Shown here: piece by piece, positions 1-5,747 of the stretch | How the letters are laid out: every line of letters begins with the position of its first letter | How positions within the stretch are numbered: the first letter of the stretch is position 1 | Assembly (NCBI GenBank): GCA_001689485.1 | Contig: LUJQ01000070.1 | Coordinates: forward strand, 739-6,525 | DNA: 5,787 nt | Reading direction: 5' to 3' | From: Bacteroidales bacterium M6 | GTDB taxonomy: Bacteria; Bacteroidota; Bacteroidia; Bacteroidales; Muribaculaceae | Position numbers and translations under genes: made by a program | Notes under the pieces: generated by a model | What the model was told of the DNA's origin: nothing | Databases searched by the model: none | Seen by the model: the letters and a program-made list of their open reading frames with translations, nothing else

Positions 1-306
1 ATTATCCGAGAATGTTAACGAGGACAAAACCGACCCCTCCCATTTTCGTCTGACTCGTCATTGCAGCCCACATCTATAAAGCCCATACATCACATTGCCA
101 AATCCCCGTTTCTTCATGAGAACTGGAGGCGTCGTGGATACTGGAGGTCGGATTAGTTCAGTTCGGGCCATATATGCCCTACAAATTAAACCAAACTACA
201 TAATATGTTGGCTGGTGAAAAAAAGAAACCGGCCTTCCGCCGCGATGAGGCTGAAGATGGGGCAAACTTTTCCACCAAGAGTTAGGTGAGTTTGCGATTT
301 TCTGCG
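1..306. other. Upstream intergenic stretch without a recognisable gene
   Basis: I see no supportable gene here. A plus-strand frame entering at base 2 stays open for 25 codons and stops at TAA 77-79; its peptide is not one I can place. Minus-strand frames leaving the left edge all meet stops within the first bases. The only longer plus-strand frame needs a TTG start at 95 and resembles no known protein. Minor structure is present: an 8-bp direct repeat ACTGGAGG at 122-129 and 140-147, and a short hairpin GGGC/GCCC (165-168 with 176-179) next to an AT-rich run at 180-210. No tRNA, rRNA or CRISPR pattern is visible. Confidence 0.6.
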
Positions 307-314
307 TAACTTTG
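307..314 (+). promoter_or_regulatory. Candidate Bacteroidetes -7 box upstream of aspS
   Basis: TAACTTTG matches the Bacteroidetes sigma-ABfr -7 consensus TAnnTTTG exactly. No TTTG -33 element lies at the usual 19-21 nt spacing; the nearest TTTG (291-294) is only 12 nt upstream. The inferred start of transcription would be near 320, leaving a leader of about 70 nt before aspS that begins almost directly with the hairpin at 326-349. The -7 match is seen; its use as a promoter is inferred. Confidence 0.45.
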
Positions 315-325
315 CGTCAAGCTTT

Positions 326-354
326 GCTGTCGCCATCCACGGCGACGGCTTTTT
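326..354 (+). terminator. Terminator-like hairpin in the aspS leader
   Basis: Bases 326-334 (GCTGTCGCC) pair with 341-349 (GGCGACGGC) as a 9-bp stem with one G-U pair and a six-base loop (335-340). The stem is followed directly by five T (350-354). This is the classic layout of an intrinsic terminator. It stands 37 nt before the aspS start codon and downstream of the best promoter candidate. It may end a transcript arriving from the left, act as an attenuator, or be a protective 5' stem-loop on the aspS mRNA. Confidence 0.5.
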
Positions 355-391
355 GACATAGTTAACAAATTCCATTTCGAAGCATAGAACC

Positions 392-2152
392 ATGTACAGG
401 ACTAACACCTGCGGCGAGTTACGACTTGCCGATGCCCGCAAAGAAGTCACCCTCGCCGGATGGGTACAGAGGTCTCGCAAGATGGGAGGAATGACTTTCA
501 TCGACCTCCGTGACCGCTACGGCCTGACCCAGATCGTTTTCAACAACGCTGACAACGCAGAGCTCTGCGAGCAAGCCAATCATCTGGGACGCGAATATGT
601 GGTGCAGGTAACCGGCACAGTAGCCGAGCGCTCCGCGAAGAACCCCGCGCTCCCCACCGGCGACATTGAAATCATCGCAGGCGCCCTGAAGGTGCTGAAC
701 CCATCTGAAGTCCCCCCCTTCACAATCGAGGATGAGACCGACGGCGGAGACGACCTCCGCATGAAGTTCCGCTATCTCGACCTGCGCCGCCCCTGTGTGC
801 GCAAGAATCTCGAGCTGCGCCACAAGATGACGATGGAGGTGCGCCGCTATCTCGACTCCAAGGGATTCCTTGAGATAGAGACCCCGATGCTCGTAGGCTC
901 CACTCCGGAAGGCGCCCGCGACTTCGTGGTGCCGTCGCGCATGAATCCCGGCCAGTTCTATGCCCTTCCCCAGTCTCCCCAGACCCTCAAACAGTTGCTG
1001 ATGGTCTCCGGGATGGACCGTTATTTCCAGATCGTCAAGTGCTTCCGCGACGAAGACCTGCGCGCCGACCGCCAGCCCGAGTTCACCCAGATTGACTGCG
1101 AGATGAGCTATGTCAGCCAGGAGGATGTCATATCCCTGTTTGAAGGTATGGCCAAGCACCTCTTCAAGGAGCTCCGCGGAGTGGAGATAACCGAGCCTTT
1201 CATCCGTATGCCATGGGCCGACGCAATGCGGCTTTACGGTTCAGACAAACCCGACCTTCGCTTCGGTATGGAGTTTGTGGAACTGATGGACATAATGAAA
1301 GGCCACGGCTTCGGGGTATTCGACAGCGCGGAATACATCGGCGGAATCTGCGCCAAGGGTGCGGCAAGCTATACCCGCAAGCAGCTCGACCAGCTCACCG
1401 ACTTCGTGAAGCGCCCGCAGATCGGAGCGAAAGGGATGGTCTACGCCCGCGTTGAAGCTGACGGCTCAGTGAAATCATCCGTTGACAAATTCTACACCCA
1501 GGAGGTGCTGCAGCAGATGAAGCAGGCATTCCAGGCCGAGCCCGGCGACCTCATCCTTATACTCTCCGGCGACGACGCGATGAAGACCCGCAAACAGCTC
1601 TGCGAGCTTCGTCTTGAGATGGGCAACCGGCTTGGTCTGCGCGACAAAAACAAGTTCGCCTGCCTCTGGGTGGTTGACTTCCCGATGTTTGAATGGTCAG
1701 AAGAGGAACAGCGCCTCATGGCGATGCACCATCCTTTCACCCATCCCAAAGATGAGGACATCCCCCTGCTCGACACCAAGCCCGAAGAGGTACGCGCTGA
1801 TGCCTACGACATGGTGGTGAACGGCGTGGAAGTCGGAGGCGGCTCGATTCGTATCCACGACTCCGCCCTGCAGGCAAAGATGTTTGAGATTCTCGGCTTC
1901 ACCCCCGAGAAGGCCCAGGAACAGTTCGGCTTCCTCATGAACGCCTTCAAATACGGCGCTCCTCCCCATGGCGGCCTCGCTTACGGCCTCGACCGCTGGG
2001 TAAGCCTGTTCGCCGGACTCGACTCCATACGAGACTGCATGGCTTTCCCCAAGAACAACTCCGGACGCGACGTGATGCTTGAAGCACCCTCCGCGCTCGA
2101 CCAGAAGCAGCTCGACGAGCTGCAGCTCGCCCTCGACCTCAAGGAGAAATAA
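392..2152 (+). CDS. aspS: Aspartyl-tRNA synthetase, bacterial type
   Basis: This is a cytoplasmic class II aminoacyl-tRNA synthetase that charges tRNA-Asp with aspartate using ATP. At 586 aa it is full length (the E. coli enzyme is 590). Domains in order: an N-terminal OB-fold anticodon-binding domain (about 1-110); the catalytic core, with motif 1 around 158-176 (including TPEGARDF), the QSPQ segment at 194-197, and motif 2 FRDEDLRADRQPEFTQ at 218-233 with catalytic R219; the bacterial GAD insertion (about 290-420); and motif 3 GLAYGLDR at 528-535 ending in R535. Residue 31 is Met, where E. coli has Leu30 and non-discriminating enzymes of the Pseudomonas type have His, so this is probably the discriminating form (inference from recalled alignments). 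The ATG at 392 places the N-terminus as in known AspRS; no Shine-Dalgarno precedes it, as is normal in Bacteroidetes. Nif3 follows after 29 bp with no terminator, so co-transcription is likely. Confidence 0.98.
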   Translation: MYRTNTCGELRLADARKEVTLAGWVQRSRKMGGMTFIDLRDRYGLTQIVFNNADNAELCEQANHLGREYVVQVTGTVAERSAKNPALPTGDIEIIAGALKVLNPSEVPPFTIEDETDGGDDLRMKFRYLDLRRPCVRKNLELRHKMTMEVRRYLDSKGFLEIETPMLVGSTPEGARDFVVPSRMNPGQFYALPQSPQTLKQLLMVSGMDRYFQIVKCFRDEDLRADRQPEFTQIDCEMSYVSQEDVISLFEGMAKHLFKELRGVEITEPFIRMPWADAMRLYGSDKPDLRFGMEFVELMDIMKGHGFGVFDSAEYIGGICAKGAASYTRKQLDQLTDFVKRPQIGAKGMVYARVEADGSVKSSVDKFYTQEVLQQMKQAFQAEPGDLILILSGDDAMKTRKQLCELRLEMGNRLGLRDKNKFACLWVVDFPMFEWSEEEQRLMAMHHPFTHPKDEDIPLLDTKPEEVRADAYDMVVNGVEVGGGSIRIHDSALQAKMFEILGFTPEKAQEQFGFLMNAFKYGAPPHGGLAYGLDRWVSLFAGLDSIRDCMAFPKNNSGRDVMLEAPSALDQKQLDELQLALDLKEK

Positions 2153-2181
2153 TCCCCTGGGGAAACAACACCCGACAGCCG

Positions 2182-2952
2182 ATGACAAACAGAGAAATAA
2201 CCGACGCCATAGAGGAGTTTGCCCCACTCTCACTACAAGAGAGTTGGGACAACTCCGGATGGCAGCTTGGCAAGCCTGAAGCCGAATGCACCGGCGTGAT
2301 TGTCTGTGTCGACGTGACACCCGACATCATAGAGGAAGCCGCCTCCAAAGGATGCAACCTGATTGTCTCTCACCATCCACTGATATTCCGTGGAGTCAAA
2401 CAAATCACAGGCCGCGACCGAGTGGAGCGATGCATACGGCAAGCCTTTCGCCAAGGGATATCCATCTATTCCTCACATACCGCGACTGACTGCGCGCCAG
2501 CCGGAGTCTCATGGGAGATGGCCCGCCGGCTCGGCCTGGCAAATACCGAAGGTCTCGACCCCTCGGGTCTGGGAGTCATCGGCGAGCTGCCATCGGCATT
2601 GCCCTGGCGGGAGTTCGTCAAACTTGTCAAAAAAGCATTCGGCGCGGAGGCAGTCAGATGCTCCAGGGTGCCGTCCGACGACTGGCAAGTCGTCAGGGTG
2701 GGCCTGTGTGGAGGCTCCGCCGCGGAATTCCTTCCGGCTGCCCTTGCCAGAGGCGCGCAGGCATATGTCACCGCCGACTGCAAGCTAAACCAGTTCATTG
2801 ACCACGCCGACGACATACTGCTGGTCGATGCCGGACATTTTGAGACAGAAGAATGCACAAAAGATCTTTTTTGTCGCGTGATTTCTGAAAAATTTCCTAA
2901 CTTTGCAGTCTGGAAATCAACCGTTGAGAGAAATCCGGTCGTCCACCTCTGA
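2182..2952 (+). CDS. Nif3-like dinuclear metal center protein (short, YbgI-like form)
   Basis: NIF3/DUF34 family (COG0327), 256 aa, predicted cytoplasmic. Family members form toroidal hexamers with a two-metal site; the reaction is not firmly known, though a link to GTP cyclohydrolase I has been proposed from older annotation. The metal ligands seen in E. coli YbgI can be placed: H64 and H65 in SHHPLIF, D103 in HTATD, and H219 with E223 in DAGHFETE. The N-terminal motif SWDNSGWQLG (21-30) is typical. Residues 122-136 run straight from the first half into the GVIGEL segment, so the insertion of roughly 100 residues (PII/CutA-like) present in YqfO-type homologues, and in Bacteroides homologues as I recall them, is absent. 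The gene lies 29 bp after aspS and 51 bp before the zinc-ribbon gene; the Nif3/zinc-ribbon pairing is common in Bacteroidetes. The 3' end carries a candidate promoter for the next gene. Confidence 0.93.
   Translation: MTNREITDAIEEFAPLSLQESWDNSGWQLGKPEAECTGVIVCVDVTPDIIEEAASKGCNLIVSHHPLIFRGVKQITGRDRVERCIRQAFRQGISIYSSHTATDCAPAGVSWEMARRLGLANTEGLDPSGLGVIGELPSALPWREFVKLVKKAFGAEAVRCSRVPSDDWQVVRVGLCGGSAAEFLPAALARGAQAYVTADCKLNQFIDHADDILLVDAGHFETEECTKDLFCRVISEKFPNFAVWKSTVERNPVVHL
2898..2905 (+). promoter_or_regulatory. Candidate -7 box inside the 3' end of the Nif3 gene
   Basis: TAACTTTG followed by CA is an exact TAnnTTTG match. A TTTG at 2870-2873 stands 24 nt upstream, slightly longer than the usual 19-21 nt spacing. 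It would drive the zinc-ribbon gene with a leader of about 90 nt. Use as a promoter is inferred. Confidence 0.4.
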
Positions 2953-2974
2953 CGAGACGATGGATTCCTCCTCA

Positions 2975-2982
2975 TATCTTTG
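2975..2982 (+). promoter_or_regulatory. Candidate -7 box just upstream of the zinc-ribbon gene
   Basis: TATCTTTG is an exact match to TAnnTTTG, lies in the 51-bp gap after the Nif3 gene, and is followed by an AT-rich run. Transcription would start near 2988, giving a leader of only about 15 nt before the ATG at 3004. No TTTG -33 element is seen at 19-21 nt spacing, so strength is uncertain. Confidence 0.45.
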
Positions 2983-3003
2983 TAAAATTTTCCATCTTTT
3001 AGC

Positions 3004-3765
3004 ATGGCCACTGATAAGAACAAATCTGAAAACCTCTCCGTCGAGAGCCGTCTCAACTCCCTCTACAAGCTCCAGACGGTCCTGACCGAAATCGACCGCA
3101 TAAAGACCATACGCGGCGAACTTCCCCTTGAAGTCAAAGACCTCGAAGACAACCTCGAAGGCCTCCGCACCCGTATCGCCAACTTCAATGCCGACATCGA
3201 CACCCTCCGTCAGAAACTCGCCCAGGAGAAAGAGAAAATCGCCGACTCGCAAAACAAAATCGCCCGCTACAAAGAGCAGCTCGACAATGTGCGCAACAAC
3301 CGCGAGTTTGACCTCCTGTCAAAAGAGGTTGAATTCCAGACTCTCGAAATCGAGCTCTGCGAAAAACATATCGGCGAATACACCCGCAACATCGACAACC
3401 GCACACGCGACATCGAGGTGACCGAAGAGAAAATCTCCGACACCGAGCATGTGCTCGCCGAAAAGCGCGCCGAACTTGAGGAAATCGTCAACGAGACCCG
3501 CCAGGATGAAGAACGCCTCCGCCAGCAGGCCAAAGACCTCGAGCCGATGATTGACGCCCGCACACTCAACGCGTTCAAGCGCATCCGCAAGAACGCCCGC
3601 AACGGACTCGGAGTAGTCTACATCCAGCGCAACGCATGCGGCGGCTGTTTCAACCGCATCCCGCCTCAGAAACAGCTTGAAATCAAGATGCGCAAAAAAA
3701 TCATCGTCTGTGAATACTGCGGCCGCATCCTCGTCGACCCCGCAATCGCCGGCATCGGGGAATAA
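3004..3765 (+). CDS. Coiled-coil protein with C-terminal C4-type zinc ribbon
   Basis: A 253-aa cytoplasmic protein of the DUF164 / zf-RING_7 family (COG1579). Residues of about 15-185 are a long charged helical coiled coil rich in Glu, Lys, Arg and Leu, as expected for the hairpin-like coiled coil of this family. The C-terminus holds a zinc ribbon with ligands C212 and C215 (CGGCFNRIPPQ) and C236 and C239 (CEYCGRIL). Relatives include Helicobacter HP0958/FlgZ and chlamydial CdsZ, which act as chaperones or RNA- and protein-binding adaptors. No flagellar or type III secretion genes are visible here, so those roles should not be transferred. Length fits the family. The ATG at 3004 follows shortly after a -7 box, with no Shine-Dalgarno. 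Its position after Nif3 is a recurrent arrangement in Bacteroidetes. Molecular role in this phylum is unknown. Confidence 0.92.
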   Translation: MATDKNKSENLSVESRLNSLYKLQTVLTEIDRIKTIRGELPLEVKDLEDNLEGLRTRIANFNADIDTLRQKLAQEKEKIADSQNKIARYKEQLDNVRNNREFDLLSKEVEFQTLEIELCEKHIGEYTRNIDNRTRDIEVTEEKISDTEHVLAEKRAELEEIVNETRQDEERLRQQAKDLEPMIDARTLNAFKRIRKNARNGLGVVYIQRNACGGCFNRIPPQKQLEIKMRKKIIVCEYCGRILVDPAIAGIGE

Positions 3766-3773
3766 CCCCCGGC
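3748..3773 (+). other. Hairpin spanning the zinc-ribbon stop codon
   Basis: GCCGG (3748-3752) pairs with CCGGC (3769-3773), and GGG (3758-3760) pairs with CCC (3766-3768) around a loop that contains the TAA stop. A four-base bulge (CATC plus a G) separates the stems. No T-run follows, so it is not a convincing intrinsic terminator; it may protect the 3' end of the message or be incidental. Confidence 0.3.
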
Positions 3774-3818
3774 AGCAGCAACCTCTCCTCTCTGCCATCA
3801 ACACCGAAAAGAATCCAC

Positions 3819-3874
3819 GGAGGTGTGTCCTTTCCCCGGAACAGTCCGGTGTCAGGCCACACCTCCTGACTTTT
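3819..3874 (+). promoter_or_regulatory. Nested stem-loop in the leader of the secreted-protein operon
   Basis: GGAGGTGTG (3819-3827) pairs perfectly with CACACCTCC (3858-3866), 9 bp. The 30-nt loop holds a second hairpin, CCGGA (3836-3840) with TCCGG (3845-3849), around a four-base loop. TTTT follows at 3871-3874, after four intervening bases, and the next ATG is at 3878. It could terminate the zinc-ribbon transcript weakly, or be a leader structure controlling the following gene. The 5' arm contains GGAGG, a Shine-Dalgarno-like string, but it is too far from the start to serve it. Confidence 0.45.
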
Positions 3875-3877
3875 ACA

Positions 3878-4513
3878 ATGAAACGACTCCTCATCGCCAT
3901 AGCAACACTGACCTTCCTCCTGCCGTTCAAAGCCACATCAGCTTATCCCGGACACATCACCGCAGAGAAAAAACCGGCGATGCGATTCAAAGGGACTGAT
4001 GTAGACTCCCTCGTCATGGCAATATGCCGGGAACACGGCTCAGCCCGCATAGGCGGCATATGGAGCGCCACAACCGATGGTGCCACGGTCGGAATCGTCC
4101 CCGCCAAGGCTTGGACAGCCAAGACAGGAATGACCACACCGCAAAAAGGCAAAACCCTCGCCGAACAATGGCTGATGATCCTGCTCGACAGCCCCGACCC
4201 AAGATTGCAGCCTGGCACACTTATGGGATGGCTGTCGCCGGCAGCAAAACCCGACCATTACAACGCACAAATATTCACCCGCCAAAACAATTCCACCCTC
4301 ACCTCTGCGCGTCCATTCATACTTCATATCATTGACGATGGCCATATGACAATGAAAGGTATCCGCAAAGGCATTGAGATAAACCCCTGGCGACTGTTGC
4401 CATACATGATAAGAGGCAGCATCAGATACCGCGACGAGACACCACGCGACCTCGACGGATTCCTGAAGAAATGGCCCGTGCCACACAATCCCCAAAACCC
4501 TCGTTATCTCTGA
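3878..4513 (+). CDS. Secreted or periplasmic protein of unknown function
   Basis: A 211-aa protein I cannot assign. An evident Sec signal peptide begins MKRLLIAIATLTFLLPF, with a likely cleavage after KATSA at A22; there is no lipobox cysteine, so it is probably periplasmic or exported. The mature part has a single cysteine (C50), no transmembrane segment and no repeats. The C-terminal third (about 160-211) looks the most constrained, with INPWRLLPYMIRG, a DLDGF motif and a proline-rich tail ending NPRYL. The ATG at 3878 was chosen because it begins the signal peptide; the same frame is open upstream to 3677, but that part only overlaps the zinc-ribbon gene and has no signal. The next gene starts 22 bp after the stop, also exported, which suggests an operon. 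The DNA is markedly rich in A and C on this strand. Coding status is well supported; function unknown. Confidence 0.8.
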   Translation: MKRLLIAIATLTFLLPFKATSAYPGHITAEKKPAMRFKGTDVDSLVMAICREHGSARIGGIWSATTDGATVGIVPAKAWTAKTGMTTPQKGKTLAEQWLMILLDSPDPRLQPGTLMGWLSPAAKPDHYNAQIFTRQNNSTLTSARPFILHIIDDGHMTMKGIRKGIEINPWRLLPYMIRGSIRYRDETPRDLDGFLKKWPVPHNPQNPRYL

Positions 4514-4535
4514 GTCCATCCCCCGCCCCACAGAA

Positions 4536-5027
4536 ATGAACGCCAGACAATTTATTTCAGCACTCGCCGCCGCGCTCACTCTCTCTGCCGCAACAAAAGC
4601 CGACAGGGTGGTCACCACACGCAAAAAACTCAAACCAATCCAGACCACGGAACAACCAGCCGCTCCGGCCCACACCAAGACCGATACCCTGGTCTCACCA
4701 GTCGGAGCCGTCAGATTCTGCGGATACGAGAAAACCCTCCGAGCCAACAAAGAGACCATATTCATCGAGAACACAACCGACTCCACCATCTCATCAATCA
4801 CCTTCACAATCGAATACCTCGACATATACAAGCGGCAAATCCACTCCCGCACAGTCAGGCAAAAAACATCAATCCCACCACGCGAAACACGCCGCTACGA
4901 CATCAGATCCTGGGACACCCAGAAAACATACTACTACACCAACGGCGACCAGCCACACAAATCTGCCACACCTTACGACATCCGCATCACCACAGACACA
5001 ATATTGACCCAGTCATGCACCCCATAG
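4536..5027 (+). CDS. Small exported protein with a probable beta-sandwich domain
   Basis: A 163-aa protein with an N-terminal signal peptide (about 1-22, hydrophobic FISALAAALTLSAA, probable cleavage after TKA). A Thr/Pro/Lys-rich linker follows (about 23-53), then one compact domain (about 54-155). This domain alternates short hydrophobic strands, for example ETIFIENTTDSTISSITFTI, with a Pro-Arg-Glu-Thr turn (114-118) and an aromatic stretch KTYYYTNG (130-137). The pattern resembles the FxLYD-like or Ig-like folds that often occur in small Bacteroidetes envelope proteins; this is inference from strand pattern. No catalytic motif is seen. Two cysteines (C62, C161) could form a disulfide. The start is 22 bp after the upstream stop, and the 3' end overlaps the regulator gene by 13 nt in another frame, implying co-transcription and perhaps translational coupling. 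Function unknown. Confidence 0.8.
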   Translation: MNARQFISALAAALTLSAATKADRVVTTRKKLKPIQTTEQPAAPAHTKTDTLVSPVGAVRFCGYEKTLRANKETIFIENTTDSTISSITFTIEYLDIYKRQIHSRTVRQKTSIPPRETRRYDIRSWDTQKTYYYTNGDQPHKSATPYDIRITTDTILTQSCTP

Positions 5028-5593
5028 ACCACATAAAAAGCTTCGCTCGGATGACACCGGAAATAGAGGCCAGCCTCCGCAGCCTGATGAAAGAGCAATC
5101 TTACAAAAAAGGCGACATAATACGCGGAGCAATTAACCTTATAAATTACAGCTACTACATCAAGCGCGGCGCCGCCCGCGTTTTCGTCACAAGCGGAGGC
5201 AAAGAACATACCCTATCCTTCTCTTTCGACGACGAATTCATCATCGCCACACAGCAATCTCTGAAAGATGACCCTGACACAATAGCCATACAATTCCTCG
5301 AACCGACCGAAACAATATACTTCCCCCATCACAAGATAAAAGACAACCTGAACGACTCCACCGCAGTTGAGACCACATCCTCCCTGCTCTTCCTCAACGC
5401 CGCCCTCCTCCGCTACACAAGCTTCCTGGAAGAACGCATATACATAATGCAGACACTAAACGCCACCCAACGCTACAACTGGGTAATAAAACGCCACCCA
5501 CGCATCCTCGAGACCGCGCCAGCGACCCAAATCGCCTCATACCTCGGCCTCACCAAAGAAACCCTATACCGCATCCGCAACAACCGATACTGA
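5015..5593 (+). CDS. Crp/Fnr-family transcriptional regulator
   Basis: A 192-aa cytoplasmic DNA-binding regulator of the short Bacteroidetes Crp/Fnr type. An N-terminal cNMP-binding-like beta-roll spans about 15-105 (YKKGDIIRG, then YYIKRGAARVFVTSGGKEHT). A dimerisation helix follows (about 120-150), then a helix-turn-helix at about 168-190 with recognition segment LTKETLYRIRNNR. The protein ends just after the recognition helix, without the C-terminal wing strands, as is usual for this subgroup. The phosphate-binding cassette of true CRP (GE...R-S/A) is not recognisable at 72-100, and there is no FNR-type cysteine cluster (no cysteine at all), so cAMP or Fe-S sensing is unlikely; the effector is unknown. 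The start at 5015 lies 13 nt inside the preceding gene and gives the full domain; no Shine-Dalgarno is seen. A strong terminator lies about 115 bp downstream. It may control its own operon (inference). Confidence 0.9.
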   Translation: MHPIDHIKSFARMTPEIEASLRSLMKEQSYKKGDIIRGAINLINYSYYIKRGAARVFVTSGGKEHTLSFSFDDEFIIATQQSLKDDPDTIAIQFLEPTETIYFPHHKIKDNLNDSTAVETTSSLLFLNAALLRYTSFLEERIYIMQTLNATQRYNWVIKRHPRILETAPATQIASYLGLTKETLYRIRNNRY

Positions 5594-5649
5594 CACCCTT
5601 CAACACACAAGCCTCCGCGCAACCTATGGAATCTGTAAGCTATTCCTCC

Positions 5650-5677
5650 TAATCCCGATTAAATCTTTTCTCGAAAA
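5650..5677. repeat. Two adjacent short palindromes downstream of the regulator gene
   Basis: TAATC-CC-GATTA (5650-5661) and TTTTC-TC-GAAAA (5666-5677) are each perfect 5-bp inverted repeats with a two-base spacer. Their centres are 16 bp apart. The loops are too short for RNA hairpins, so if functional they are more likely protein-binding half-site pairs. Chance occurrence in AT-rich DNA is quite possible. Confidence 0.3.
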
Positions 5678-5698
5678 TATTACTGTCCGCTAAACCAT

Positions 5699-5747
5699 AA
5701 AAAGGCGAGTCCAACTTCCTGAATGGCAGAAGTTGGGCTTACTTTTT
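5699..5747 (+). terminator. Intrinsic terminator, probably bidirectional
   Basis: Bases 5707-5718 pair with 5729-5740 in a 12-bp stem (core CCAACTTC / GAAGTTGG, two G-U pairs outside it) with a ten-base loop. After two bases a T-run follows at 5743-5747. Five A at 5699-5703 before the stem give a T-run on the other strand. It closes the operon ending with the Crp/Fnr gene and could also end a convergent minus-strand gene from the right. Confidence 0.75.

Noticed and set aside
122..147. ACTGGAGG direct repeat, two copies
   Set aside because: Two 8-bp copies 18 bp apart are too few and too short to suggest an array or a regulatory set.
95..289. 64-aa plus-strand frame upstream of aspS
   Set aside because: It needs a TTG start, has no recognisable motif, a basic low-information composition, and no promoter or ribosome-site support.
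196..501. Minus-strand 101-aa frame across the aspS promoter and start
   Set aside because: It overlaps the well-supported aspS start and leader, and its translation shows no family features.
419..1159. 246-aa minus-strand frame opposite aspS
   Set aside because: It is the antisense shadow of a GC-rich conserved gene; residue pattern follows the aspS codon structure and no family is recognisable.
2153..2163. TCCCC-T-GGGGA palindrome after aspS
   Set aside because: The one-base centre cannot form a stable hairpin and no T-run follows, so it is not a terminator.
1697..2320. 207-aa minus-strand frame across the aspS/Nif3 junction
   Set aside because: It is antisense to two certain genes and has no recognisable motif.
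3677..3877. N-terminal extension of the 211-aa secreted protein
   Set aside because: It would overlap the zinc-ribbon gene and bury the signal peptide; the ATG at 3878 fits better.
3319..3936. 205-aa minus-strand frame opposite the zinc-ribbon gene
   Set aside because: It is antisense to a certain gene and its Val/Ala/Phe/Asp-rich pattern mirrors the coiled-coil codons of the sense strand.
4040..4852. 270-aa minus-strand frame opposite the two secreted-protein genes
   Set aside because: It is long, but the sense strand has two genes with signal peptides and operon spacing. The antisense product resembles nothing known, and its length follows from the A/C bias that removes antisense stops.
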